This document shows, piece by piece, positions 34,596 through 43,448 of a stretch of DNA of 64,000 nt. Made by a program: the position numbers and the translations under genes. The notes under the pieces were generated by a model. That model was not told where the DNA came from. It saw only the letters and a list, made by a program, of their open reading frames with translations, and did not search any database. The DNA is taken from the NCBI RefSeq assembly GCF_021442385.1, contig NZ_MUZA01000011.1:1-64000 (forward strand), written 5' to 3'. Numbering within the stretch: position 1 is the stretch's first letter; each line of letters starts with the position of its first letter. The stretch comes from Micromonospora sp. MH99 (GTDB lineage Bacteria > Actinomycetota > Actinomycetes > Mycobacteriales > Micromonosporaceae).

Positions 34596-37500
34596 GTGCG
34601 CAGATCCCTCAGAGCGTGGTTCGGCGCTGCGCTGAGCGCGATCCTCGTGGTGGGCGGCGTCGTCGCCACCCCACCCGCGGCCAGCGCCGCGCCGTTCATC
34701 GTGCTGGTCTTCAGCAAGACCGCCGGATTCCGACACGGATCCATCACCCCCGGCATCACCGCGATCCAGCAGCTCGGCGCCGCCAACGGGTTCACCGTCG
34801 AGGCCACCGAGGACGCCGCCCAGTTCACCGACGCCAACCTGGACCGGTTCGCGGCGGTGATCTGGCTGTCCACCACCGGCGACGTGCTCAACGCCGCACA
34901 GCAGGCGGCGTTCGAGCGCTACATCACCGGCGGCGGCGGGTACGTGGGCGTGCACTCCGCCTCCGACACCGAATACGACTGGCCCTGGTACGGCGGGCTC
35001 GTCGGCGCGTACTTCGCCTCGCACCCGGCCGAGCAGACCGCCACCGTCACGGTCGCCGACCAGGCGCACCCGTCCACCCGGGCGCTGCCGCAGCGGTGGA
35101 GCCGGTTCGACGAGTTGTACAACTACCGCGCCAACCCCCGGGGCAACGTGCACGTGCTGGCCACCCTGGACGAGAGCACCTACACCGGCGGCAGCATGGG
35201 GTACGACCACCCGATCTCCTGGTGCCAGAACTACTCCGGCGGGCGGGCCTGGTACACCGGCCTCGGCCACACCGACGCCTCGTACACCGACACGGCCTTC
35301 CGTCAGCACCTGCTCGGCGGCATCCAGACCGCGGCCGGGGCGGTCGACGCCGACTGCGGCCCCACCGTCACCACCAACTTCCAGCAGGTGGAGCTGGCCA
35401 AGGGGGCTGCCGAGACCGGCGAGCCGATGAGCCTCACCGTCCTGCCCGACCGGGGTGTGCTGCACACCTCGCGCGACGGCGTGATCCGGCACACCGACGC
35501 GGCCGGCAACACCAAGATCGCTGCCACGCTGGCCGTCTACACCGGCGACGAGGAGGGCCTGCAGGGCATCAAGGCCGACCCGAACTTCGCCACCAACCGC
35601 TGGGTGTACGCCTACTACGCGCCCCCGTTGAGCACACCGGGAGGTGGCGCCCCGGCCACCGGCACGCCTGCCGACTTCGCCGTCTGGGACGGCGTCAACC
35701 GGTTGTCCCGCTTCACCGTGAACGCGGACAACACCATCAACCTGGCCAGCGAGACGCTGATCCTCAACGTGCCCACCAGCCGGGGCATGTGCTGCCACGT
35801 CGGCGGCGACATGGATTTCGACGCGGCCGGCAACCTGTACCTGTCCACCGGCGACGACACCAACCCGTTCGACTCGGCCGGGTTCACCCCGATCGACGAG
35901 CGGGCCGGTCGTAACCCGGCCTTCGACGCCCAGCGCACGGCGGCGAACAGCAACGACCTGCGCGGCAAGGTGCTGCGCATCAAGCCCGGCGCGGCGGGCG
36001 GCTACACCGTCCCGGCCGGCAACATGTTCGCGCCCGGCACCGCGCGGACCCGCCCGGAGATCTACGCGATGGGGTTCCGCAACCCGTTCCGGATGAGCGT
36101 GGACAAGGCCACCGGCGTCGTCTACCTCGGTGACTACGGCCCGGACGCGGGCACCGCCGACCCGAACCGGGGGCCGGCGGGCAACGTGGAGTTCGCCCGG
36201 ATCGACAGGCCCGGTTTCTACGGCTGGCCGTACTGCACCGCCCGCAACGACGCCTACAACGACTACACGTTCCCGTCCGGGCCGTCCGGGCCGAAGTTCG
36301 ACTGCGCGGGTGGGCCGGTCAACAACTCGCCCAACAACACGGGCATCAACCAGCTGCCGCCGGCCGTCCCGGCCTGGCTGCCGTACGGCGGTTCAGGCTC
36401 CCCGCCGGAGTTCACCGGCGGCGGGCTGTCGCCGATGGCCGGGCCGGTCTACCGGTACGACCCGAACAACACCTCGCCCGTGGCGTTCCCGCAGTACTAC
36501 GACGGCACCTTCTTCGCCGGTGAGTTCGGCCGCCGCTGGATCAAGAACGTCAAGCTCGACGCGACCGGCCAACCCCTGAAGATCAACCCGTTCCCGTGGA
36601 CCGGCACGCAGGTCATGGACATGGAATTCGGCCCGGACGGCGCGCTCTACGTGCTCGACTACGGCACCGGCTGGTTCAACGGCGACGCCAACTCGGCGCT
36701 CTACCGCATCGAGTACGCCCGCGAGGGCAGGGCGCCCGTCGCGAAGGTCACCGCCACCCCGACCAGCGGCACCGCGCCGCTGACCGTCGCCTTCTCCTCG
36801 GCCGGCACCCTCGACCCGGACGGCGACCCGTTCACCTACGCCTGGGACTTCGACAACAACGGCACCACCGACTCGACCGCGCCGAACCCGAGCTTCACGT
36901 ACACCACCAACGGGACCCGCAGCCCGACCCTGACGGTCCGGGACACCACCGGCAAGACCGCCACCGCGAGCGTGGTCGTCACGGTCGGCAACAGCGCCCC
37001 GGTGGTCACCGTGAACACCCCGTTGAACGGGCAGACCTTCGCCTTCGGCGACGCGGTGCCGTTCAGCGTCACCGTCACCGACGCCCAGGACGGTGCGATC
37101 AACTGCGCCCGGGTCAAGGTGAACTACGTCCTCGGTCACGACTCGCACGGCCACCAGCTCGGCAGCGTGCAGGGCTGCACCGGGGTCATCCAGACCTCGG
37201 CCGACGGCGAGCACGACACGGCGGCGAACATCTTCGGCATCATCGACGCCGAGTACACGGATCTGGGCGGGGGCGGCCAACCGGCGCTGACCACGCACAC
37301 CCAGGCCGTGCTGCAACCGCGGGTGCGCCAGGCCGAGCACTTCGGCGACTCCTCGGGTGTCCAGATCGTCGCCGGGGCGGCCGGGCACGGCGGCGCGGCG
37401 GTCGGCTACGTCGACAACAACGACTGGATCTCGTTCCGCCCCTACAACCTGACCGGCATCCAGTCGTTCAGCGCACGGGTCGGCGCCCCGGCCGGCGGCG

Positions 37501-38531
37501 GCGGGACGCTGGAACTGCGCGTCGACTCGCCCACCGGGCCGCTGGTGGGCTCGGCGACTGTCACACCCACCGGCGGGTACGCCAACTTCGCCACGGTCAC
37601 CGGCGGGGTCACCGCGCCGACCGGCACCCGCACCCTGTACCTGGTCTTCAAGGGCGCCGGGCCGTGGTTCGACATCGACGAGTTCACCCTCTCCACCAGC
37701 CCCGGCGGTCCCGGGCCGGACCCGGACCCCGACCCGGACCCCGGCATCAACCTGGCCAAGGGAAAGCCGGCGCGGGCATCCAGCTTCGAGGGCGCCTTCG
37801 TCGCGGCGAACGCGTTCGACGGCGTGGCCGGCACCCGCTGGGGCAGCGCCTTCGGTGATCCACAGTGGATCGACGTGGACCTGGGTGCCACGTACGCCCT
37901 CAACCGGGTCAAGCTGACCTGGGAGGCGGCGTACGGCAGCGGGTATCAGATCCAGACCTCGACGGACGGGGTCACCTTCACCACGGTCCGGACGGTGACC
38001 GGCGGCGACGGCGGGGTGGACGACCTGACCGGGCTCACCGGCTCCGGCAGGTACGTCCGGCTCCTCGGCACCACCCGCGGCACCGCGTGGGGCTACTCGC
38101 TCTACGAGTTCGAGGTGTACGGGAGCGCCGGCGGCCCGACCGGCGGCAACCTGCTGCTGAACAAGCCGACGACGACGTCCAGCACCGAGGGGGCCGACGT
38201 GACCGGCGCGCAGGCGGTCGACGGCAGTCTCACCACCCGTTGGTCGAGCACGTTCTCCGACCCGCAGTGGATCCGCGTCGACCTCGGCAGCCCGACCGCC
38301 ATCGGTCGGGTCAAGCTGAGCTGGGAGGCGGCGTACAGCAGCGCGTACCAGATCCAGACCTCGAACGACGGCACCACCTGGACCACAGTGAAGACGGTTA
38401 CCGGCGCCGACGGTGGCGTGGACGAGCACAGCGGCCTCGGCGCCAACGGCCGCTACCTGCGCATCTACGGCACGGCCCGGGGCACCGGCTACGGCCACTC
38501 GCTCTGGGAGGTGGAGGCCTACAGCAGCTGA
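34596..38531 (+). CDS. Secreted ThuA / sugar dehydrogenase / PKD / CBM6 / F5-8C protein
   Basis: 1311 residues from GTG 34596, with AAAGGA 9 bases upstream. The Sec signal ends near ASA (residues 29-31). A ThuA-like domain (about 33-250: VFSKTAGFRHGSITPGI, GGYVGVHSASDT) is followed by a six-bladed glucose/sorbosone dehydrogenase-type propeller (about 258-705: ADPNFATNRWVYAYY, GMCCHVGGDMDFD, MDMEFGPDGALYVLDYG). Next come a PKD domain (about 714-800, DGDPFTYAWDFDNNGTTD), a linker, a CBM6-like domain (about 909-1035, GYVDNNDWISF), an Asp/Pro linker and two F5/8-type C domains (about 1049-1175 and 1184-1311). It is extracellular and probably binds and oxidises carbohydrate. The quinone cofactor is inferred from the fold. 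Confidence 0.9.
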   Translation: MRRSLRAWFGAALSAILVVGGVVATPPAASAAPFIVLVFSKTAGFRHGSITPGITAIQQLGAANGFTVEATEDAAQFTDANLDRFAAVIWLSTTGDVLNAAQQAAFERYITGGGGYVGVHSASDTEYDWPWYGGLVGAYFASHPAEQTATVTVADQAHPSTRALPQRWSRFDELYNYRANPRGNVHVLATLDESTYTGGSMGYDHPISWCQNYSGGRAWYTGLGHTDASYTDTAFRQHLLGGIQTAAGAVDADCGPTVTTNFQQVELAKGAAETGEPMSLTVLPDRGVLHTSRDGVIRHTDAAGNTKIAATLAVYTGDEEGLQGIKADPNFATNRWVYAYYAPPLSTPGGGAPATGTPADFAVWDGVNRLSRFTVNADNTINLASETLILNVPTSRGMCCHVGGDMDFDAAGNLYLSTGDDTNPFDSAGFTPIDERAGRNPAFDAQRTAANSNDLRGKVLRIKPGAAGGYTVPAGNMFAPGTARTRPEIYAMGFRNPFRMSVDKATGVVYLGDYGPDAGTADPNRGPAGNVEFARIDRPGFYGWPYCTARNDAYNDYTFPSGPSGPKFDCAGGPVNNSPNNTGINQLPPAVPAWLPYGGSGSPPEFTGGGLSPMAGPVYRYDPNNTSPVAFPQYYDGTFFAGEFGRRWIKNVKLDATGQPLKINPFPWTGTQVMDMEFGPDGALYVLDYGTGWFNGDANSALYRIEYAREGRAPVAKVTATPTSGTAPLTVAFSSAGTLDPDGDPFTYAWDFDNNGTTDSTAPNPSFTYTTNGTRSPTLTVRDTTGKTATASVVVTVGNSAPVVTVNTPLNGQTFAFGDAVPFSVTVTDAQDGAINCARVKVNYVLGHDSHGHQLGSVQGCTGVIQTSADGEHDTAANIFGIIDAEYTDLGGGGQPALTTHTQAVLQPRVRQAEHFGDSSGVQIVAGAAGHGGAAVGYVDNNDWISFRPYNLTGIQSFSARVGAPAGGGGTLELRVDSPTGPLVGSATVTPTGGYANFATVTGGVTAPTGTRTLYLVFKGAGPWFDIDEFTLSTSPGGPGPDPDPDPDPGINLAKGKPARASSFEGAFVAANAFDGVAGTRWGSAFGDPQWIDVDLGATYALNRVKLTWEAAYGSGYQIQTSTDGVTFTTVRTVTGGDGGVDDLTGLTGSGRYVRLLGTTRGTAWGYSLYEFEVYGSAGGPTGGNLLLNKPTTTSSTEGADVTGAQAVDGSLTTRWSSTFSDPQWIRVDLGSPTAIGRVKLSWEAAYSSAYQIQTSNDGTTWTTVKTVTGADGGVDEHSGLGANGRYLRIYGTARGTGYGHSLWEVEAYSS

Positions 38532-38545
38532 ACCACCGCGACGAC

Positions 38546-38575
38546 GTGGCCGGCACGGCATCCAATGCCGGCCAC
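38546..38575 (+). terminator. Hairpin terminator after the ThuA protein gene
   Basis: GTGGCCGGCA (38546-38555) pairs perfectly with TGCCGGCCAC (38566-38575), 10-base loop, 14 bases after the stop. Confidence 0.7.
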
Positions 38576-38668
38576 GCCCGTCGCTCAGCTGCTGGACTTC
38601 GGGTCGGGCTGCCTGTCGAACGCCCACGGGGGGTTCGCCGAAGACCCTGGTGCACGGCGCGGGGCCCG

Positions 38669-39151
38669 CTAGTCGTCGGCGACGGCCACCGGCTCGGCAC
38701 CGATGCACCGGACCTTCAACTCGTGCCTGCCGGCCGCACCCTCGAACGTGACCTCGACGTCGTCGTCCGGGCCCCGGTCCACCTCGTGCACCCGGTAGCC
38801 CTGCGCGGGCGCCCAGGAGACGAGGCGTACGCCGGCGGGGCCGCACTCGGCCACGGCCGTGCCGCCGCCGGTGGCGAAACTGCGGCGGACCCCGGGGTTC
38901 GGTGACGCGGCGCTCGCGGTGCCAGGGCCGGGTGACGCGGTGCCGGGCGCGGCCGAGCCGGTGCCCGTGCTGCCGGTGGGCACCGGCTCCGGCGAGGCGA
39001 GCGCCCGTTCGATCTCCGCCTCGCTGCGTATCCCGCCCGGGGTGCCGGTGATGCTCTCGCCGACCAGCCGGATCGCGCCCAGCCCGATCACTGTCGCCAC
39101 GGCGACCGTGGCCACCCAACCGGCGGCGACGAGGACAGAACGACGGCTCAT
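38669..39151 (-). CDS. Membrane-anchored exported protein of unknown function
   Basis: 160 residues from ATG 39151. One TM helix near the N-terminus (AAGWVATVAVATVIGLGAI) is followed by a Pro/Gly/Ser/Thr-rich linker (residues about 55-90) and a small beta-rich extracellular domain with two Cys (ECGPAG, RCIG), probably disulfide-linked. I recognise no family. It is divergent from the response regulator, and the shared intergenic region holds a candidate response-regulator site (39199-39213). It is therefore probably part of the same envelope response. Confidence 0.7.
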   Translation of the reverse strand: MSRRSVLVAAGWVATVAVATVIGLGAIRLVGESITGTPGGIRSEAEIERALASPEPVPTGSTGTGSAAPGTASPGPGTASAASPNPGVRRSFATGGGTAVAECGPAGVRLVSWAPAQGYRVHEVDRGPDDDVEVTFEGAAGRHELKVRCIGAEPVAVADD

Positions 39152-39198
39152 GCCACCGACTATCCCCGATCGGTGGTTGTCGGCAGCACATCCGGAGG

Positions 39199-39213
39199 CT
39201 AAGGCACGGTTAA
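39199..39213 (-). promoter_or_regulatory. Candidate OmpR-type response-regulator site
   Basis: On the minus strand TTAACCGTGCCTTAG. The same word with a different 2-base spacer occurs at 41813-41827 before the PepSY gene. It lies between the divergent 160-residue protein and the response regulator. Confidence 0.5.
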
Positions 39214-39254
39214 CGCGCGTCCCGCCGGCACCGGTAGCGGCTAGCCTGCCTGCT

Positions 39255-39938
39255 GTGGCCCGCCTGCTGCTCATCGAGGACGACCTGACGATCCGTACGC
39301 CGCTGATCCGGGCACTGCGGGAACGCGGCCATGCGGTGGCCGCGGCCTCCACCGCGATGGCCGGGCTGCGCGACGCGCTGGAGGACCGACCCGACCTGGT
39401 CGTGCTCGACCTGGGCCTGCCCGACCTGGACGGACGCGAGCTGTTGCGGATGCTGCGCGCGGTCAGCTCGGTGCCGGTCATCGTCGCCACCGCCCGCGAC
39501 GACGAGACCGAGATCGTCCGGGTCCTCGACGCGGGCGCCGACGACTACGTGGTCAAGCCGTTCACCGCCGCGCAGCTCGACGCCCGCGCCCGAGCGGTGC
39601 TGCGACGAGGCCCCGCCAGCGCCGACGCGCAGGACCCGTCCCTCGTCGTGGGCGGGCTGCGTATCGACCCCCGGTCCCGGCAGGTCACCCTGGACGGCAC
39701 GCCGGTGGAGCTGACGCCGCGCGAGTTCGACCTGCTGCACCACCTGGCCGGCCGGCCCGGCCAGGTGGTCACCAAACGCGAGCTGCTCACCCAGGTCTGG
39801 CAGATCCCGTACGGCGGCGCCGACAAGACTGTCGACGTGCACCTGTCCTGGCTGCGCCGCAAGCTGGGGGAGAGCGCCCAGCAGCCCCGCTACCTGCACA
39901 CCGTGCGCGGCGTCGGAGTGCGACTGGAGGCGCCGTGA
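39255..39938 (+). CDS. OmpR/PhoB-family response regulator
   Basis: 227 residues from GTG 39255. Receiver domain: IEDD near residue 8, phospho-acceptor in VVLDLGLPD (about Asp51), TARDDE, and VKPF (Lys about 101). The C-terminal winged helix (about 130-225) has LTPREFDLLHHLAGRPGQVV and VDVHLSWLRRKLG. A TAGCCT element 8 bases before the GTG suggests a leaderless transcript. The stop overlaps the kinase start (GTGA). It probably controls itself and the PepSY gene through the TTAACC-type site. Confidence 0.93.
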   Translation: MARLLLIEDDLTIRTPLIRALRERGHAVAAASTAMAGLRDALEDRPDLVVLDLGLPDLDGRELLRMLRAVSSVPVIVATARDDETEIVRVLDAGADDYVVKPFTAAQLDARARAVLRRGPASADAQDPSLVVGGLRIDPRSRQVTLDGTPVELTPREFDLLHHLAGRPGQVVTKRELLTQVWQIPYGGADKTVDVHLSWLRRKLGESAQQPRYLHTVRGVGVRLEAP

Positions 39939-41224
39939 GGGCACGGCTCGCGCTGCTGGTCGCGGCGGTCAGCGTGCTCACGCTCGTCGCCTTCCTGGTG
40001 CCGCTGGCGCTGCTGGTCCGCACCGTCGCCCAGGACCGGGCCACCGTGCGGGCCACCGCCGACGCGCAGAGCCTCGTGCCGGTCGTCGGCACCGCCGACG
40101 CGTCGACCATCCGGCTCACCGTCGAGCAACTCGCCGCGGAGTCCGGTCGACAGGTGAGCGTGTTCCTGCCCGACGGCACGGTGCTCGGCGCCCAGGCACC
40201 CCGTACGCCCGCGGTGGCCCTGGCGGCGCGCGGCCAGAGCCTCACCGGGGAGTCGGCGGCCGGCCGGGAGGTGGTCATCGCCGTGCAGGGCCGGGCGGAC
40301 GGCACCGGCGTGATCCGCATCGTGGTGCCGCGGCAGGAGCTGACCGCCGGGGTGACCCGGGCCTGGCTGGTGCTGGCGCTGCTGGGTGTGGTGCTGGTGC
40401 TGATCGGGTTGGCGGTCGCCGACCGGCTGGCGCGCAGGCTGGTGCGGCCGATCAGCGACCTCTCCGCCGTGTCGCACCGGCTGGCGAACGCCGAACTGGA
40501 CGCCCGGGTCACGCCCGCCGGCCCGGCGGAGCTGCGTGAGGTGGCCGGTGCTCTCAACCATCTGGCGGCCCGAATCCAGGTTCTCCTGGTGCAGGAGCGC
40601 GAGCAGGTCGCCGACCTGTCGCACCGACTGCGCACGCCGCTGACGGCGCTGCGGCTGGAGGCGGAGTCGCTGCGTGACCCGGACGACGCGGCCCGGATCG
40701 CCGCCGCCGCCGACGGGCTCGAACGGGCGGTCACCGGTCTGATCCAGCAGGCCCGCTGGCGTCGCGCGCCGACGACGGGGACGGCCGCGTCGGATGCCGC
40801 GGCGATCGTCGCGGACCGGGTGGCGTTCTGGTCGGTGCTGGCCGAGGACACCGGTCGGGCCGTGCACCTCGACCTGGCTCCCGGCCCCCTCCCCGTCGGG
40901 GTGCCCGCCGACGATCTGACGGCCGCCGTGGACGCCCTGCTCGGCAACGTCTTCGCGCACACCCCCGACGGCACACCCTTCACCGTCCGGCTCGCGCGCG
41001 ACGACGGCGAGGTGCTGCTCACCGTCGCCGACGAGGGACCGGGCATGCCGTCGGGCGCGGTCCGGCGGGGTGCCAGCGCGGCCGGGTCGACCGGGCTCGG
41101 CCTGGACATCGCCCGCCGCGCCGCGCAGGCCGGCGGCGGTCGGCTGGAGCTGCGGTCCGGTCCGCAGGGCGGGGCGCAGGTGCTGCTCCGGCTCGGCCCG
41201 CCGACGTCGCGTCGAGAGGCATAG
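39935..41224 (+). CDS. Sensor histidine kinase, partner of the OmpR-type regulator
   Basis: 429 residues, GTG overlapping the regulator stop. TM helix 1 (about 5-30), an extracytoplasmic sensor of about 110 residues, TM helix 2 (about 143-163), HAMP, then the dimerisation helix with the phospho-accepting His in DLSHRLRTPLTALRLEAESL. The ATPase part has a degraded N-box (ALLGNVFAHTPDG), ADEGPGMP (G1) and GSTGLGLDIARRAAQ (G2). All key boxes are present, so it should be active. Confidence 0.92.
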   Translation: MRARLALLVAAVSVLTLVAFLVPLALLVRTVAQDRATVRATADAQSLVPVVGTADASTIRLTVEQLAAESGRQVSVFLPDGTVLGAQAPRTPAVALAARGQSLTGESAAGREVVIAVQGRADGTGVIRIVVPRQELTAGVTRAWLVLALLGVVLVLIGLAVADRLARRLVRPISDLSAVSHRLANAELDARVTPAGPAELREVAGALNHLAARIQVLLVQEREQVADLSHRLRTPLTALRLEAESLRDPDDAARIAAAADGLERAVTGLIQQARWRRAPTTGTAASDAAAIVADRVAFWSVLAEDTGRAVHLDLAPGPLPVGVPADDLTAAVDALLGNVFAHTPDGTPFTVRLARDDGEVLLTVADEGPGMPSGAVRRGASAAGSTGLGLDIARRAAQAGGGRLELRSGPQGGAQVLLRLGPPTSRREA

Positions 41225-41252
41225 CCGCTGCGGTGCCGGGTAGCTGCCACCC

Positions 41253-41807
41253 ATGGCGCGGTATACGAAACCCGAGCTCAGAGAGCAGATCAAGGAAGAG
41301 ATCAAGGCGTCCGACAAGGGCGGCCGGCCGGGACAGTGGTCGGCGCGCAAGTCACAGCTGGTCACCCAGGAGTACAAGAAGCGCGGCGGCGGTTTCCTGG
41401 GCGAAAAGGACGAGCGGCAGAAAGCGCTCCAGCGCTGGGGCAACGAGAAGTGGCAGACCAAAGAGGGCGACACCCGTGCGCGCAAGGACGGCACGACGAG
41501 CCGCTACCTGCCCAAGAAGGCCTGGGACGAGATGTCGGAGAGCCAGAAGCGCGCGACCGACACCAAGAAGCGGGAGGCCTCGCGCACCGGCAGGCAGTAC
41601 GTCGCCAACACCGGGCCGGCGAAGAAGGCACGTCGGGACGCCACCACCGCCGGCCGGATGTCGGAGATGTCGGTCGCCGAGGCCAGCAAGCTGGTCCGTG
41701 GCCTCGACACGCGGCAGCTCCGAACGGCCCTGCGCAACGAGCACGCCGGCAAGGACCGCAAGACGCTCGTCCAGCGGCTCGAAGCGGAACTCCACCGGCG
41801 CGGCTGA
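41253..41807 (+). CDS. DUF5872-like basic protein
   Basis: 184 residues from ATG 41253, very rich in Lys, Arg and Glu. ELREQIKEEIKASDKGGRPG, WSARKSQLVTQEYKKRGGGF and RYLPKKAWDEMSE follow the DUF5872 pattern of small cytoplasmic proteins. The C-terminal part (RGLDTRQLRTALRNEHAGKD, TLVQRLEAEL) looks like a SAP/Rho-N-type helical nucleic-acid-binding element. It could bind DNA or RNA. It follows the kinase by 28 bases but has no obvious signalling role. Confidence 0.75.
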   Translation: MARYTKPELREQIKEEIKASDKGGRPGQWSARKSQLVTQEYKKRGGGFLGEKDERQKALQRWGNEKWQTKEGDTRARKDGTTSRYLPKKAWDEMSESQKRATDTKKREASRTGRQYVANTGPAKKARRDATTAGRMSEMSVAEASKLVRGLDTRQLRTALRNEHAGKDRKTLVQRLEAELHRRG

Positions 41808-41812
41808 GGGAC

Positions 41813-41827
41813 TTAACCCGGCCTTAG
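41813..41827 (+). promoter_or_regulatory. Candidate OmpR-type response-regulator site before PepSY gene
   Basis: TTAACCCGGCCTTAG, identical to the minus-strand word at 39199-39213 except for the two central bases, 75 bases upstream of the PepSY start. Confidence 0.5.
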
Positions 41828-41901
41828 GGTCCGGACAGCGCGGTGCTATCGCGATCCGACCGATCCTCGGAGTCGACAACCGAGGAGAGGTGGACACCAC
41901 G

Positions 41902-42447
41902 ATGAAGCGCACCAATCTGCTTCTGGCGACGGTCGGTGGTTCGGCGGTGCTGGCCGTGGCCGGGGTCGCCCTGGGCGTCGCCGCCGCGAACGACACGCGG
42001 GGCGGCGACACGGCGCTCGCCGCGGCGACCGTCGCGCCGACGGGAACGGACGCGCCGGACGACAGCGCCACCGCTGTCGCGCCGGGAGCCAGCGGCACGC
42101 CGTCGGCCGCAACCCCGTCGGGTACGCCGTCGAGCGGCACGCCGTCCGCCGGCACCCCGCCGACGGGCAGCGCGGTCGACGCGCACCGCGCCGGTGAGAT
42201 CGCGCTCGCCAGGGCCGGTGGCGGCCAGATCGTCGAGGTCGAGGCCGAGCAGGAGAACGGCCGTCCGGTGTGGAGCGTCGAGATCGTCGCCGGCGACACC
42301 GAGCACGAGGTGGACGTCGACCGGGACAACGGCTCGGTGGTCAAGGCCGAGCAGGAGCCGGTCGACGACGACGACAAGGGCGACCGGTCGGACGACAAGG
42401 GCGACCAGTCCGACGACGATGACGACGACTCCGGCGACGACGACTGA
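41902..42447 (+). CDS. Exported PepSY-domain protein with acidic tail
   Basis: 181 residues from ATG 41902 (GGTGG about 10 bases upstream, GAGGAGAGG further). An N-terminal hydrophobic helix (LLATVGGSAVLAVAGVALGV) is followed by a long Thr/Pro/Ser/Gly linker (about 40-92). A single PepSY domain (about 93-150: AGEIALARAGGGQIVEVEAE, GRPVWSVEIV, VDVDRDNGSVV) precedes a tail of almost only Asp, Lys and Ser. PepSY proteins act as inhibitors or sensors near the envelope. The upstream motif links it to the two-component system at 39255-41224. Confidence 0.85.
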   Translation: MKRTNLLLATVGGSAVLAVAGVALGVAAANDTRGGDTALAAATVAPTGTDAPDDSATAVAPGASGTPSAATPSGTPSSGTPSAGTPPTGSAVDAHRAGEIALARAGGGQIVEVEAEQENGRPVWSVEIVAGDTEHEVDVDRDNGSVVKAEQEPVDDDDKGDRSDDKGDQSDDDDDDSGDDD

Positions 42448-42455
42448 CCAGGACT

Positions 42456-42499
42456 GGCGACGCCCCGACCGCATCAGTCACAGCGGTCGGGGCGTCGCC
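42456..42499 (+). terminator. Strong hairpin terminator after the PepSY gene
   Basis: Perfect 17-base stem GGCGACGCCCCGACCGC (42456-42472) with its complement at 42483-42499, 10-base loop, 8 bases after the stop. Confidence 0.85.
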
Positions 42500-42641
42500 G
42501 CGTACCGGGCCGGTGCCACCACTGACGCGGATCATCCGATCGGACGAGATCGCTCACCACGGGCCACCCACTGTGCTCCGGTACCGTTGGCAGACCGTGT
42601 GCGAGCCGGGTCGGGCGCCTGGTCGAGTGGTGGAGTGGGTG

Positions 42642-43079
42642 GTGGCGGTGGGTGCGGTAGGTAAGGTCATCCGGTTCGACGACGCCCGTGGTTACGGGTT
42701 CATCGCGCCGTCGAAGGGCGGAGAGGACATCTTCGTCCACGCGAACGACTTCGGCGAGCAGCGGCATCTCGTGCATCCCGGCATGCGCGTCGAGTACGAG
42801 GTGGAGGCCGGTGAGCGCGGTCTGAAGGTGGCGTCCCTGCGGATCATCGAGCCGGTCGGGGTCTCCCGGCCGGAACGGGCGCCGACCGTCACACCGAGCC
42901 GGACCGGGCTGGCCGGCGAGGACGACGGGATGTGCGACGTCCTGTCGCCGCGCGAGTTCACGTACGAGGTGACGGAGTTGCTGATCGAGCGGGTGCCGAC
43001 GCTGACCGGGGCCCAGCTCTCCGCGATCCGACAGTCGCTTGTCGACCACGCCAGATCGCACGGCTGGGTCGAGAGCTGA
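42642..43079 (+). CDS. Cold-shock-domain protein with C-terminal extension
   Basis: 145 residues from GTG 42642, chosen because GGAG lies 6 bases upstream; GTGs at 42639 and 42648 are close alternatives. Residues about 6-68 are a cold-shock domain with RNP1-like GYGFI and RNP2-like DIFVHAND, binding single-stranded nucleic acid. The remaining 75 residues (SPREFTYEVTELLIERVPTL, TGAQLSAIRQSLVDHARSHG) form a helical extension typical of longer actinobacterial CSPs. It is transcribed alone. Confidence 0.88.
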   Translation: MAVGAVGKVIRFDDARGYGFIAPSKGGEDIFVHANDFGEQRHLVHPGMRVEYEVEAGERGLKVASLRIIEPVGVSRPERAPTVTPSRTGLAGEDDGMCDVLSPREFTYEVTELLIERVPTLTGAQLSAIRQSLVDHARSHGWVES

Positions 43080-43100
43080 GCCGGTGATCCGGCACGGCGG

Positions 43101-43448
43101 TCAGAGGCCGGCGTGCAGGGTGAGGCTCTGCCGCAGGTGGAGCTTCGGCCGGGAGCCGACGACCGAGCCGACGACCTCGCCCCGACGGAACACCAACAGC
43201 GTCGGCAGCGACATGACCGCGTAGCGGCGCGTGGTCTGCGGGTTGTCGTCGGAGTTGAGCTTGGCGATGGTCATGCGGTCGCCGAACTCCTGCGCCAGCT
43301 CGACGAGGCTCTTCTCGATCATCTTGCAGGGCGGGCACCACTCGGCCCAGAAGTCGACCACGACGGGCCGGTCACTGGCCAGCACCAGCTCGGCGAACGT
43401 GGCGTCGGTGACGGTGGTCAGGGGGCGGACTGTCGTTTCCTGGGGCAT
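43101..43448 (-). CDS. Thioredoxin
   Basis: 115 residues from ATG 43448. The active site WCPPC lies near residues 37-41 within VVVDFWAEWCPPCKMIEKSL, and the cis-Pro is in VMSLPTLLVFRRGE. WCPPC rather than the usual WCGPC will alter the redox potential. The gene overlaps the MerR regulator by 31 bases, so the two are co-expressed. Likely role: cytosolic disulfide reduction under stress sensed by the MerR protein. Confidence 0.92.
   Translation of the reverse strand: MPQETTVRPLTTVTDATFAELVLASDRPVVVDFWAEWCPPCKMIEKSLVELAQEFGDRMTIAKLNSDDNPQTTRRYAVMSLPTLLVFRRGEVVGSVVGSRPKLHLRQSLTLHAGL

Noticed and set aside
36393..39191. A 932-codon open minus frame opposite the ThuA protein
   Set aside because: It is antisense to well-defined secreted domains and has low-complexity Val/Arg/Gly composition typical of shadow frames in GC-rich DNA.
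41352..42398. A 348-codon minus frame across the DUF5872 and PepSY genes
   Set aside because: Both plus-strand genes have recognisable domains, and the antisense frame crosses their boundary and has no homologous features.
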